DNA of 64,000 nucleotides from an uncultured Flavobacteriaceae bacterium (GCA_947503005.1 CANNCA010000004.1:323433-387432), one strand, 5' to 3'; positions 43,482-52,690 are shown, numbered from the stretch's first letter. Notes: generated by a model from the letters alone, not told the origin. Made by a program: numbers and translations.

Positions 43482-44579
43482 TCAGAGCTTCTTTTGATCA
43501 GTTTCGGAAATGGTATTATAAACTAACTTGTAAAAATCAGTTCTCCAATCACGATTTAGTTTAGTAGTATTTGCGCATGCACCAATAACAATACCTCTTT
43601 CTGGAAATACGTAAAACATTGAATCAAAACCCAGAACTCCTCCAGTATGGAAAATCATATTTATGGAATCATTTTGAACAATATCCAAACCATAGCCGTA
43701 TTTAACGTCCATTCCCATATCAATATCCGTAGTATAAGGTTTCAACATTTCACCCAATGTCTCTTTTTTTAATATTAAATTCGATGTTAAGGCTTTTTCC
43801 AGTTTAATGAGGTCACCCACTGTTGAATACATGTTTCCTGCACCTCTTTTTATGAGCATATTGTCAAAAACAGCATTCTCTACCTGTCCATCACTATTAA
43901 CTTCGTATCCTTGCGCTCTCTGCATTAATATTCGATTAGGATAATCTGCGCCCGAATTGACCATTCCCAATTTTTTGAAAACCTCTTCTTGAACAAAAGA
44001 ATCAAATGGCATTTTACTAACCTTTTCTATGATTAGAGAAAGAACGAAATATCCCATATTACTATAATTCATAGTCGTTCCTGGCACATTCGCTAAAGGA
44101 TGGTTTTGATAAATTTCAAATATTTCTTCAATTGTTAGATTATGATTTGTCTCCATATCTTCCGGCTGATAGGCAAGGCCTGATGTGTGAGTCAAAAGTT
44201 GATGTATGGTAATATTTTTCCAAGTATATGGAATATCGGAGATGTATGTGGATAGATGGTCGTTTACATCTAAAAGACCTTTCTCAACAAGAATCATGAC
44301 CGCAATTGCAGTAATCGGTTTGGAAATGGAGCCAATTCTAAATTTGGTATCCATAGTGTTTTCTACTAACAGTTCTCTACTTGCGTATCCGAAAGATCTG
44401 GAATAGACACTCTTTCCATCAATAGCAACTAGTACATTACCGCTAAAATTTTCAATTTTTTGAAAAAAATCATCAAATTCTTGATAATTTCCATTTGTAG
44501 GTTTTTGCTCATCACTAACATTACAAGAATAAACTATAATGAATATCAGGGGGAAGAAGATAAGTTTGATAAAATTCAT
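43482..44579 (-). CDS. Serine hydrolase (beta-lactamase class C fold)
   Basis: The 365-residue lipoprotein (lipobox YSC near residue 19) has the class C catalytic set: SxxK in GSISKPIT (Ser84-Lys87), YxN in MNYSNMGY (Tyr172-Asn174) and HTGG (FHTGGVLGF near 318). Such proteins are peptidases or esterases of peptidoglycan or small molecules rather than clinical beta-lactamases as a rule; the substrate is unknown. It is a single-gene cassette with near-matched boxes (P/Q-type, 6 of 7 in the core). Confidence 0.9.
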   Translation of the reverse strand: MNFIKLIFFPLIFIIVYSCNVSDEQKPTNGNYQEFDDFFQKIENFSGNVLVAIDGKSVYSRSFGYASRELLVENTMDTKFRIGSISKPITAIAVMILVEKGLLDVNDHLSTYISDIPYTWKNITIHQLLTHTSGLAYQPEDMETNHNLTIEEIFEIYQNHPLANVPGTTMNYSNMGYFVLSLIIEKVSKMPFDSFVQEEVFKKLGMVNSGADYPNRILMQRAQGYEVNSDGQVENAVFDNMLIKRGAGNMYSTVGDLIKLEKALTSNLILKKETLGEMLKPYTTDIDMGMDVKYGYGLDIVQNDSINMIFHTGGVLGFDSMFYVFPERGIVIGACANTTKLNRDWRTDFYKLVYNTISETDQKKL

Positions 44580-44621
44580 ATAGGCTTGTGAGTTGTTAAG
44601 TATTTCGTTTTTACAAATTTT

Positions 44622-44799
44622 GCCAACGTGTTAGTTTATGCTTTCGTTGCGTGTTTAAGCAACTAATTTAACAAATGCCAACCGAACCTGCCTCTATGCC
44701 AGCGGTACGTAAACCAGCAGGTGAAAAATCTACGAGCCTCGACGCCCCTGGGTTTGTAAGTAGGAGCGTACTTAAAATGTTTTATACACGGTGTTGTAC
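44622..44799 (-). repeat. attC-like site s9, medium to long (178 bp)
   Basis: Left GCCAACGTGTTAGTTTATG, right TTTTATACACGGTGTTGTAC. The central part is GC-richer than the other elements (CTGCCTCTATGCCAGCGG, GAGCCTCGACGCCCC), suggesting an inserted segment. Right box GTTGTAC matches s10 exactly. Confidence 0.83.
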
Positions 44800-44812
44800 A
44801 ACCGTTTTTATT

Positions 44813-45838
44813 CTATTCAGCTTTCTTTAGTTGAAATTTCTGAATACCATTCCCTAAAATATCTCCAACGTAAATACTCCCTTCATTGTCAATTAGAATA
44901 TTGTGATATCTCGAAATAGGACCATCATAAAATCCTGTTCTACCGAATTGCATTTCTAGATTCATATCTAAATCAAATCGAAAAATGTCGGAACCTTTTA
45001 CAGTAGTATCATGAACGGTCATATAATCTGTTCCAAATAAATGATTTTTTTTGGGGTCAATCGTAACTGAATATAGTTGTTCCGTTATTTTATTTTGCCA
45101 TAAAGCAATAAAATTTCCTTGATCATCAAATTTTTGAATTCTATTGTTTTCTCTGTCAGCCACATAAACATTACCCTCATTATCTAAATCAATTCCGTGT
45201 GGAATATTAAACTCTCCTTTTTCATTTCCAAACTTGCCCCACTCGAATAAATATTTCCCTTCCTTTGAAAATTTTGCTACTCTGCTATTTTCATAACCAT
45301 CGCTTATATAAAATGAACCATCTTTTGAGACAGCGACATCTGTCGGTAAATTAAAATGCAATGAATCATTTCCAGAAACTTTTGCCTCGCCTAAAGTCAT
45401 CAGTAAATTTCCATCAGAGTCAAATTTAAAGACTTGATGAAGTCCACAATCGGTAACCCAAATATTATTGTGATTATCAACTTCAAGTCCGTGAGGCATT
45501 ATGAATAAATTCTTTCCCCAAGATTTTAGAATTTCCCCAGTTTTTGAATCTATTGTTGATATTGTATTCTTTGTAATCAGAGGAAGATGTGAAATGGGCA
45601 TAGAATCCCATGTTCTGCCAGAACGATGAAAAACAATAATATTTCCATTAGTATCTTTTCCTAATCCTGTGGGACTTCCTAAAGTGAAATTATCTGGTAA
45701 ATCAGGCCAATCTTTTACTAAAATATAAGAATCGGATTTTTTAGTTTCTTGTTCAGGTTTACTTTTTTCAGAGTCCTTACAGCCTAAAATCAGAAATGCT
45801 GTGAAAAATAAGAGAATGCTATTTTTTTTAAGTTCCAT
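44813..45838 (-). CDS. NHL-repeat six-bladed beta-propeller lipoprotein
   Basis: The 341-residue lipoprotein has a lipobox (LILGCKDS, Cys near 20) and at least four NHL blades: GLEVDNHNNIWVTDCGLHQVFKFD, DVAVSKDGSFYISDGYENSRVAKF, GIDLDNEGNVYVADRENNRIQKF and ILIDNEGSIYVGDILGNGIQKF. The DGY and DREN positions follow the peptidyl-alpha-hydroxyglycine lyase-like propeller group. It is probably a protein- or ligand-binding exterior protein, catalytic or not. The 5' leader repeats that of a DUF6090 cassette. Confidence 0.85.
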   Translation of the reverse strand: MELKKNSILLFFTAFLILGCKDSEKSKPEQETKKSDSYILVKDWPDLPDNFTLGSPTGLGKDTNGNIIVFHRSGRTWDSMPISHLPLITKNTISTIDSKTGEILKSWGKNLFIMPHGLEVDNHNNIWVTDCGLHQVFKFDSDGNLLMTLGEAKVSGNDSLHFNLPTDVAVSKDGSFYISDGYENSRVAKFSKEGKYLFEWGKFGNEKGEFNIPHGIDLDNEGNVYVADRENNRIQKFDDQGNFIALWQNKITEQLYSVTIDPKKNHLFGTDYMTVHDTTVKGSDIFRFDLDMNLEMQFGRTGFYDGPISRYHNILIDNEGSIYVGDILGNGIQKFQLKKAE

Positions 45839-45855
45839 CTATTGGTTTTGGTTGG

Positions 45856-45873
45856 TCCCGATAGCTATCGGGA
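45856..45873. repeat. Palindromic leader repeat, copy 2
   Basis: TCCCGATAGCTATCGGGA is a perfect 18-base palindrome before the NHL gene, with flanks GGTTGGTC and ATGAAG matching copy 1. Confidence 0.6.
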
Positions 45874-45876
45874 TGA

Positions 45877-45944
45877 AGTACAACGCTTCGTGCAAACTAT
45901 GAATAGGCGTTTAGCCACTATAGCCGTAGCACATGGTTCTCGAC
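45877..45944 (-). repeat. attC-like site s10, short class
   Basis: The element is 68 bp. Left GTACAACGCTTCGTGC, right TATAGCCGTAGCACATGGTTCTCGAC. The box GTTCTCGACA on the right matches the reverse complement of the s11 left box exactly over 10 bases, around the amine oxidase gene. The site itself is compact and somewhat degenerate. Confidence 0.75.
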
Positions 45945-45955
45945 AGTAGTCGTAT

Positions 45956-47536
45956 CTAAATTTTCTTATAAATTGCTTCGGCAACTCTTCTACCTGTTTC
46001 TGCACCTCCGTTCATGAAGCCTTGAAAGTTTCTACTACAGTGCTCACCTGCAAAAAACACATTCTTAATAGGGGACATCTCATGACCTGCAATTGTTGTA
46101 AATTGTCCTGTTTTATAGCAAGCATAACTCCCTTTTGACAAAGGATTATTTGTCCACATAGCAGTATAATGTTTTCCGTTGAACTGTTCTTTTGAATTAG
46201 AGAAAATCGAATTTAATTGTGACACGAAATAATTTGTAGTTTCTAGGGATATCTTGTTTTTCAAACCCAATCTTTTAGCTTCTGCTGCAAGTTCTAGCGA
46301 AGGTGTCCCTCCTAGGAATATAGTATAACCAGATTCTCCGCTATTATGATTTAACATGTGACTACTATCCCAGGCCATTTGAATTGGGTCACCAATTAAA
46401 GAACCAGTAGAGTTATATCCATTTTCTCTCCAAGGCCTTCCATTATATCCTAAAATGAGCTTATTATTTTGTCCATACCCTAGTTCTTTAATGCATTTTA
46501 GTTTCTCATTGGTAATACCGTCGATATTCAATTCGATATTTCTAAGTACTGTAAATGGCATAGCCATCACCACAAAATCAGATAATACTTCCTTACCATT
46601 ATCAAACACTAGATTATATTTGTGACCGTTGGTATTAACACTTACAAGTTTTGATTCCAAATGAATATTGTCTTCAAGTGATTTGGCTAGCTTGTCAATT
46701 AACTGGATATTACCACCTTTAATTTTAAATCTAGTATTACCATCTCCCCAGAATTTTGAACCTTCTATATCGGTAGTGTTCGTAAATTTTATAAGAATCA
46801 AAGATGATTGAAGCCCAGCGTCAAGTCCAAATTCACTAGTGTAGGCATTTATTATTAACGTCTTTAAAAAGGGTTCACAAGCTAACTGATCAACATATTC
46901 TTCCAAAGAAGTATTATCCAATAATTTTGCATGGGGTGTATCATAAGCCTTTCCACATAAACGTCTGTCTTTGTTAATCTTATCAGCTATTGCTGCGAAT
47001 GCCTCAACAAATTCATCTTCTTTAATATGATTACCATCGACATAATAACTTTCATTGATGTCTTCATTTATTGAATAGTCTTCATCTCTATCTATTAAGT
47101 TTAGATTAAATTCATTGGCGAGTCGAATCATATCAAAATGATCGGTATTAATAAATTCACCTCCCAGTTCTGTTGCCATACCTTGGCTGAAATAGTCAGA
47201 AAGTGTATGTATTCTACCACCTATTCTTGATGAAGCTTCATATACATTAGCAAAAACTCCGCCCTTCTGTAAAGAATTTGCACAACTTAAACCGGCAATT
47301 CCGCCCCCAATAATCGATATAATGGGTTGATTTTTTTTACAACCTTGAAACATTAATGTTGGCATACTTAGACCAATTGTTGCAATGGCAGTTTTTGAAA
47401 TGAACTTCCTACGTCCTAATGTACCCGTTTTTTGATGGACGAAGTTGTAATATACTTTCTCATCTTTTTTCTTTAGTTGTGCCAGTTGAAAAGACCTTTG
47501 TAATGAACCGAGTATATTCGATTTAGTATTTTTCAT
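45956..47536 (-). CDS. FAD-dependent amine oxidase family protein, Tat-type signal
   Basis: The 526-residue protein is read from ATG 47536, as GTG 47545 is less likely. A Tat-like RRKFISKTAIATIGLSMPTLMF segment precedes a lipobox-like QGC near 66, so it is exported as a folded flavoprotein. Then come SIIGGGIAGLSCANSL (dinucleotide fold), YEASSRIGGRIHTL and the C-terminal FFAGEHCSRNFQGFMNGG, all typical of flavin monoamine oxidases. The substrate is unknown. Its cassette boundaries match exactly over 10 bases. Confidence 0.9.
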   Translation of the reverse strand: MKNTKSNILGSLQRSFQLAQLKKKDEKVYYNFVHQKTGTLGRRKFISKTAIATIGLSMPTLMFQGCKKNQPIISIIGGGIAGLSCANSLQKGGVFANVYEASSRIGGRIHTLSDYFSQGMATELGGEFINTDHFDMIRLANEFNLNLIDRDEDYSINEDINESYYVDGNHIKEDEFVEAFAAIADKINKDRRLCGKAYDTPHAKLLDNTSLEEYVDQLACEPFLKTLIINAYTSEFGLDAGLQSSLILIKFTNTTDIEGSKFWGDGNTRFKIKGGNIQLIDKLAKSLEDNIHLESKLVSVNTNGHKYNLVFDNGKEVLSDFVVMAMPFTVLRNIELNIDGITNEKLKCIKELGYGQNNKLILGYNGRPWRENGYNSTGSLIGDPIQMAWDSSHMLNHNSGESGYTIFLGGTPSLELAAEAKRLGLKNKISLETTNYFVSQLNSIFSNSKEQFNGKHYTAMWTNNPLSKGSYACYKTGQFTTIAGHEMSPIKNVFFAGEHCSRNFQGFMNGGAETGRRVAEAIYKKI

Positions 47537-47553
47537 TTTCTTCACTTTTTATT

Positions 47554-47623
47554 GTCGAGAACGCCCCGGCTAGATGCAATAGCCGACGAATGGAGGCTAT
47601 TGACATTTTAATCATTGTTGTGC
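47554..47623 (-). repeat. attC-like site s11, short class
   Basis: The element is 70 bp. Left GTCGAGAACGCCCCGGC, right TTTTAATCATTGTTGTGCC, with stem CAATAGCC / GGCTATTG. Left box is the complement of s10; the right box GTTGTGC resembles that of s12 (GATGTGC, 6 of 7). Confidence 0.82.
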
Positions 47624-47667
47624 CTGCCTGCCATCCAGAGACGGGTACACCGGAAGGCAGGCTTTCG

Positions 47668-48429
47668 TTATTTTCTCTTATCCAACTCTGTTTCAATAAG
47701 CAATTTTAATTCTATTATATCTTTATTGAAATTTTCTCGTTCTTTAAGAGAATTATGGGTGAGAATCAATTTGATTCCTAAAAGGTTTCTAAGTCTCTGG
47801 TTTTTCAATATTTGTTTGTAATCATTTTGCACTTCGTTTTCTATATTCACTGAAGGTATTTGCGTTTTAACCAAACGAACAAAATTTAAATCATTTTCGG
47901 CTATATCATCGATTCTAATCTGATGCACATCTAAGCGGTCTTTTAACATATCAATCAATGCTGCTTGATTGATTTCTAAACTCGTAAATTTTTCTTTAAT
48001 CTCTTGACTCTTTATAAGTTCTAATCTATCTGTGTTTTTGAGATTAGTATATGAATTAATTACAGGAACATTAGTCACCATAGTCCAAATTGCTTTTGCA
48101 AAAATGGAATCCGTTAAAGAAGTCTTATCCACTTCAGTATTATTCGATTGAATGTCAAGTACATTTGCCAATGTATTTCTGAGATCTCTTTCGCCGATAA
48201 TCAAGCTTTCTGATTGGGTTTTTGCTAAAATCAAATCTTCATAAAGACTTTTCAAAATTGCAGTTTCTTCATTATTATTTTTTTGGTTTTCATTCCAATT
48301 ATTAATACTCAATGCAATAAGAATACCTACAACAACTAACACAATTTCTCCAATAGCATATTTAAGATACTTTCCAGTTTTACCTTCTGAAAGTAAATTT
48401 TGTCGAATCCGTCTGAAGAATTTTATCAT
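47668..48429 (-). CDS. DUF6090-type membrane-anchored protein, copy 2
   Basis: The 253-residue protein starts MIKFFRRIRQNLLSEGKTGKY, with a membrane helix (LKYAIGEIVLVVVGILIALSI) at about 22-42 and then a charged, helical C-terminal domain (WNENQKNNNEETAILKSLYEDLILAKTQSE) that has no clear match to the other copies. It belongs to the same family as the proteins encoded from 42537, 50186 and 58563. The function is unknown. It is a single-gene cassette and its left (3') flank after s11 carries a GCCTGCCTGCC...GGCAGGC hairpin. Confidence 0.85.
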   Translation of the reverse strand: MIKFFRRIRQNLLSEGKTGKYLKYAIGEIVLVVVGILIALSINNWNENQKNNNEETAILKSLYEDLILAKTQSESLIIGERDLRNTLANVLDIQSNNTEVDKTSLTDSIFAKAIWTMVTNVPVINSYTNLKNTDRLELIKSQEIKEKFTSLEINQAALIDMLKDRLDVHQIRIDDIAENDLNFVRLVKTQIPSVNIENEVQNDYKQILKNQRLRNLLGIKLILTHNSLKERENFNKDIIELKLLIETELDKRK

Positions 48430-48452
48430 TGGCTAACGGTTGGTTATAATGA

Positions 48453-48519
48453 AGCACATCGTAGCGCTCTGTACCGCGTCTTCGTGAGCAGTGGGCGAGA
48501 TGTGGTGCTGGCATTGTAA
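48453..48519 (-). repeat. Decayed attC-like site s12
   Basis: The left part GAAGCACATCGTAGCGC matches the leader of other DUF6090 cassettes and GATGTGC is close to the s11 right box. The right part GGTGCTGGCATTGTAATATT lacks a clean GTTRKGC. It may be an old, mutated site. Confidence 0.45.
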
Positions 48520-48663
48520 TATTATGGAAATATAGTGAAATCCTTTTTCGGATTTCGATTGTATTGGGAATGAAGTTGTACGGTGCTTCCGAGCGCAACT
48601 AACATATGAATAACTTTACAAAACGATATGAACTAATGCTACAACATCGGTCTCGTATAACTA
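48520..48663. other. Gene-free segment between s12 and s13
   Basis: About 145 bases with no frame of interest. It has a GAAATCC TTTTT CGGATTTCG hairpin and a GTTGTACGG/TACAACATCGG-like pair. It may be an empty (orf-less) cassette or the remains of one. Confidence 0.35.
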
Positions 48664-48776
48664 TCAGTTACGGTTTAATATGCGCTCATATTCGGCTTAG
48701 CATAAACGTACGCAATTTCGAGTGGATTCGGACGTAGTCGAATCCGCCATAATTGCGGGTTTACATTGTTGTATTC
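48664..48776 (-). repeat. attC-like site s13, medium class
   Basis: The element is 113 bp. Left CAGTTACGGTTTAATATGCG, right GCGGGTTTACATTGTTGTATTC. Nested stems GGATTCGGACGTAGTCGAATCC and CGCAATT / AATTGCG are perfect. The right box GTTGTATTC matches 8 of 9 with the s14 left box. Confidence 0.8.
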
Positions 48777-48798
48777 TGTCTTCTTATTAATAATCTTA

Positions 48799-50061
48799 TT
48801 AATGTAAAATACCAGATTTAGAAATCTGCCTAGATATATCTGCCAATTTATTTGACACTCCATTATTATCGGCAGTTCCAAAAAAGGCAATAATTAAATT
48901 ACGGGATGGTGATATGAAAATTCCTTGTCCACTAAAACCATCTTTAAAAAAATCCCCGTCTTCCATAACCATATCCCATTGATAGGTATTATGATGAACA
49001 ACCTCGTTGTCAAGCCTATATTTATCTGCGCTAAATGCAGTTATCAAATGAGGTCGACCTCCATTTTGGATTTTATTAAAATAATCATTCGACACAATAG
49101 TATTTTCAGATGAACGACCACTTTCTAGAAACATATAACCAAACCTCGCTAAATCTCGAAGTGTAGCACTGATTCCGCCAGAAGCATAACTAGTGCCATT
49201 TGATTGAACAATATATGCATCAGATTCTGCACCGATTTTCTTCCAAATTTCGCTTTCAATATTTTGTGCATAAGAATGGCCCGTTACTCTTTCAATGAGA
49301 CATGAGAGAACGAATGTATTTACAGAAGAATATTCGAAGATTTTTCCAGGGGATTTTGCCGATAATAAAGCTTTAATATGTTCGAATGGATTTTCTGCCG
49401 TTTTTTCGGTTTGTTTTAGTAATCCAAAAGATGCATCGTACTGATAAAAGCAGTTTTCAGGGTTAGAATAAGCACCGTCCACCCATTCAAGACAATCAAT
49501 TCCTGAAGCCATATCCAAAATATCAATTATGGCTACATTTTCCCACCCAGAACCAATTAATTCAGGTATATAATGTTCTATTGGTTTAGTTACATCTACT
49601 TGCCCACGGTCCTCGAGAATTGCTATGAGCGTCGATACAAATACCTTGGATACAGACCAAGAAAGATGCTTATCGTGAGGAAACATTCTTGGATAGGCTT
49701 CATATACAATTCGATCTCCATGCAAGATTATCATTCCATCCACTTTGTTGCTAGTTTCTACATAGTCCTCAAGTGTCATTTCTCCCGCATCAGTTTTGAC
49801 TTTAAACTCTGCAATTTCTTTGCTGTAATCCTCCTTCAAACTCTTGACGTGACCATCACTATGTATAGTGGCATGCGTCCAAAATTCAGGCATATTTAAA
49901 AATATATATCTAGAAATTTCACCTCCGTCATCCCAAATGTCTAAATTCCATTGTTTAAATACGGACTGTATTTCTTTATGCGAAAAACCATCATATTTTT
50001 GACCAAATAAATTTGAATAGGAAAAGAGTATGAAAAGAAGCAATATTCTAGAATATTTCAT
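48799..50061 (-). CDS. Serine hydrolase (class C beta-lactamase-like)
   Basis: I start this protein at ATG 50061, giving a signal peptide (KYSRILLLFILFSYSNLFGQ); the longer frame to 50118 runs through site s14. It has SxxK in SWSVSKVFVST, a YxN-like YSSVNTFVL and downstream HHNTYQWD and FFGTADNNG blocks. The family acts on peptides or esters. It is not closely related in sequence to the other serine hydrolase at 43482. It is a single-gene cassette, with boxes matching 8 of 9. Confidence 0.88.
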   Translation of the reverse strand: MKYSRILLLFILFSYSNLFGQKYDGFSHKEIQSVFKQWNLDIWDDGGEISRYIFLNMPEFWTHATIHSDGHVKSLKEDYSKEIAEFKVKTDAGEMTLEDYVETSNKVDGMIILHGDRIVYEAYPRMFPHDKHLSWSVSKVFVSTLIAILEDRGQVDVTKPIEHYIPELIGSGWENVAIIDILDMASGIDCLEWVDGAYSNPENCFYQYDASFGLLKQTEKTAENPFEHIKALLSAKSPGKIFEYSSVNTFVLSCLIERVTGHSYAQNIESEIWKKIGAESDAYIVQSNGTSYASGGISATLRDLARFGYMFLESGRSSENTIVSNDYFNKIQNGGRPHLITAFSADKYRLDNEVVHHNTYQWDMVMEDGDFFKDGFSGQGIFISPSRNLIIAFFGTADNNGVSNKLADISRQISKSGILH

Positions 50062-50092
50062 TTTTTTAAAGGATGTTTGGTTTTCAAAAGGT

Positions 50093-50161
50093 GAACACAA
50101 CGTTTTCATATATGCCATGTGAGGCTACTGCCGAACATGGATATTTTGTGCTTTGTTGTGC
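50093..50161 (-). repeat. attC-like site s14, short class
   Basis: The element is 69 bp. Left GAACACAACGTTTTC, right TATTTTGTGCTTTGTTGTGC, with stem CCATGT / ACATGG plus ATAT flanks. The right box GTTGTGC equals the s15 left box exactly. Confidence 0.82.
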
Positions 50162-50185
50162 CTGACTACCGCAGGCAGGCTTTCG

Positions 50186-50941
50186 TTATTCTCGATTATT
50201 AATCTCTGAATCAATCATATTGATTCCTTGTTCGACTTTAGGAATTACTCTGTTTAAGAAGTATTCTCTTGTTTCTCGCTGTTTTGTAATAAGGGTAACA
50301 GCATTTATAAATTCGTTGTTATTAGCTAATTCATCGATGTTTATTGGAGTATTTATAGCTTTGCTATTATAACCAAATAGATTTTTTTGTATTGATTCCG
50401 AAGGTTTGAAATTTTTTAAAATCAATGGGGTAAAATAGTCATTTAACTGCTGATTTTCATAACTCTCACGAACATGAATATTCGAAAAACTTCGCTCGTA
50501 TAATAAAATCATTTGCTTTCTTAAATTCGCGTTACTTATTGTAACACCAGAGTTATTTGCAATACTTTTATAAGTTGTATTTGCATTGTTAAAGATATTT
50601 CCTGCGGAAATATCCTCTATAATACTCTTTAAGGAATCTTCACTTATTGACAATAATCTCAGATTGTTTAGCAGAACATTTGCAGATTTTATTTTAGATT
50701 TCATATCATCTCTAAGTCCGATAACTTCAATTTGATTAAATTTTAGATCGGCTCTGAGACTGACTAACAGATTTAATTCATTGTTGGTTTGTTTTCTCTT
50801 CTCATTCCAATTATTGATTTGTAGAGCTATGAGTATTCCAATAACAACGAGAAAAATCTCTCCGATTGCATAAATCAGATACTTACTAAATTTATTTTCA
50901 GAGAGCAAATTTTGTCTAATTTTTCTAAAGAATTTAATCAT
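50186..50941 (-). CDS. DUF6090-type membrane-anchored protein, copy 3
   Basis: The 251-residue protein starts at ATG 50941 (MIKFFRKIRQNLLSENKFSKY); an upstream ATG at 50971 adds an unconserved MCFIKTNHKP. One membrane helix (LIYAIGEIFLVVIGILIALQI) and a helical exterior domain with two putative helix-turn blocks follow. The leader GTTGGTTTTAATGAAGCACAACG is like the other DUF6090 cassettes. The function is unknown. Confidence 0.85.
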   Translation of the reverse strand: MIKFFRKIRQNLLSENKFSKYLIYAIGEIFLVVIGILIALQINNWNEKRKQTNNELNLLVSLRADLKFNQIEVIGLRDDMKSKIKSANVLLNNLRLLSISEDSLKSIIEDISAGNIFNNANTTYKSIANNSGVTISNANLRKQMILLYERSFSNIHVRESYENQQLNDYFTPLILKNFKPSESIQKNLFGYNSKAINTPINIDELANNNEFINAVTLITKQRETREYFLNRVIPKVEQGINMIDSEINNRE

Positions 50942-50965
50942 TGGTTTGTGGTTGGTTTTAATGAA

Positions 50966-51172
50966 GCACAACGTTTGAGCTAAGCGCAGTGCGGAAGTAA
51001 GGAAACGTTGAGTTTCAGTCTTAGCACGAAGCTATAGCTTATTGTTTAGATATATTTTTCTTGTCCAAAGCTACCCCGAAGCGTCGGGGCATAAGATTTA
51101 GCGACACTATAAGTATACACAGGCCTTTCGATTTTGACCTAAAGTCCGCATTACATTTAGGTTTTGATGTGC
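50966..51172 (-). repeat. attC-like site s15, long class
   Basis: The element is 207 bp. Left GCACAACGTTTGAGCTAAGCG, right TTTAGGTTTTGATGTGC. The right core has GATGTGC instead of GTTGTGC and still matches the s16 left box in 6 of 7. An extra GC-rich hairpin CCCCGAAGCGTCGGGG lies in the middle. Confidence 0.8.
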
Positions 51173-51252
51173 TTTCGTTATTTAACTTCCTTGCTAATCT
51201 TTGCTAAAAGCATGATAACCTCTTCCTTAAATTACATTAAATGATTTATCTT

Positions 51253-52599
51253 TTATTGGCTGTTCAACTCCATATAATCAAACACCAAATTACACAAGGC
51301 ATTAACGCCTATCTTAAACGAACTATCGTCCATAAGGAATTGTGGCGTATGATGGTCTCCGACGGTTTTTTTATCTCTGCCTATCGTCGTTGCACCAACA
51401 AAAAAATAAAGTCCGGGTACTTTTTGAGCGAAGTATGAAAAATCCTCTGCGCCTGTTTCTGCAGGAATTAAAATCACATTTTCCTTTCCTGCGGTTTTCT
51501 CCAAAGTTGGCAACATCATTGCAGTTAACTTCTCATTGTTGAAGGTTACTGGAAAACGAATAGAGTAGGGTAGCTCTACTGTTGCAGTTGCTCCTGCGGC
51601 TTGCGCTGTCAATTCTACGATCTCTCTGATTCTTTTAAGAACATAAGCCTCGTCTTCATTTGATAATGTTCTGATAGTGCCCAACATTTCTACTTGCTCC
51701 GGTATGATGTTGCTGCGATTTCCACCATTGATGGCGCCTATTGTTACAACAGCAGCATTCTTATTCAATGTTACATTACGACTTACAATGGTTTGCAGGC
51801 TAGTGATGATTTGAGCAGAAACTACAATAGGATCAATACCCATCCAAGGATATGCACCATGTGATGGCTTTCCTTTAACTGTAATTTTCATATCATTGAC
51901 ACTTGCCATAATGCCTGCTGGCCGATATAATATTTTACCTACTTCGTTTAAAGCATCCATATGTAGCCCAAAAATGACATCTACTTTTGGGTTTTCAAGG
52001 ACACCTTCTTTTGTCATTAAATAGGCCCCACCTTCTTCTCCTATAGGTGCTCCCTCTTCGGCTGGTTGAAAAATAAATTTTACGGTGCCCTTTAAATTAC
52101 TTTTCATTTCTGAAAGTATTTCGGCAACTCCCATCAAAATAGCTACGTGACCATCGTGACCACAGGCATGCATCACAGAAGTTTCATTACCATTGTACAT
52201 GGTTTTTACCTTTGAGGCAAATGCTAAGTCATTCTTCTCTTCAACAGGTAGGGCATCCATGTCTGCTCGAAGTGCTACAACAGGCCCAGGGGTATTCCCT
52301 TTGAGAATGCCGACAACGCCAGTCACACCAACCTCTGTTTGTACCTCCATGCCAAGTGATTTCAAATGTTCGGCTATAAGAGCCGCGGTACGAAATTCAC
52401 GATTTCCTAATTCTGGATTTTGGTGAATATCGTGTCGCCAATCGATAACTTTCTGCTCAATCTTATCTGCTTTTTTAGTAACCACTTCACTATAATCGTT
52501 GATTTGGCTGAAAGTTAAAGTCGTAAAAAACATTAATATGAATAACAATAAAGTTTTAAAAGTGTCTTTAAGGTATGCTTGGTTGGTTTTAAATTTCAT
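51253..52599 (-). CDS. Exported M20-family amidohydrolase/peptidase
   Basis: The product starts at ATG 52599 (448 aa) with a basic start and a hydrophobic helix (TLLLFILMFFTTLTFS). The M20D set follows: HDIHQNPELGNREF, VALRADMDALPVEE, MHACGHDGHVAILMG and IFQPAEEGAP, with TGAEDFSYFAQKVPG near the end. Such enzymes cleave N-acyl amino acids or indole-3-acetyl-type amides using a two-metal site; here the enzyme is exported. It occupies a single-gene cassette. Confidence 0.9.
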   Translation of the reverse strand: MKFKTNQAYLKDTFKTLLLFILMFFTTLTFSQINDYSEVVTKKADKIEQKVIDWRHDIHQNPELGNREFRTAALIAEHLKSLGMEVQTEVGVTGVVGILKGNTPGPVVALRADMDALPVEEKNDLAFASKVKTMYNGNETSVMHACGHDGHVAILMGVAEILSEMKSNLKGTVKFIFQPAEEGAPIGEEGGAYLMTKEGVLENPKVDVIFGLHMDALNEVGKILYRPAGIMASVNDMKITVKGKPSHGAYPWMGIDPIVVSAQIITSLQTIVSRNVTLNKNAAVVTIGAINGGNRSNIIPEQVEMLGTIRTLSNEDEAYVLKRIREIVELTAQAAGATATVELPYSIRFPVTFNNEKLTAMMLPTLEKTAGKENVILIPAETGAEDFSYFAQKVPGLYFFVGATTIGRDKKTVGDHHTPQFLMDDSSFKIGVNALCNLVFDYMELNSQ

Positions 52600-52690
52600 T
52601 TGTTTACTATTTTTAGGATTACTTTTTTTTCTCAAAAATTTAATTTATGGGAAGGTAGGATAATTAATTAACTCGAGTTTTGGATAAAGG

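Noticed and set aside
43482..44579. Antibiotic resistance beta-lactamase
   Set aside because: The class C fold motifs are present, but lipoprotein export, length and sequence fit general serine hydrolases; no evidence supports drug resistance.
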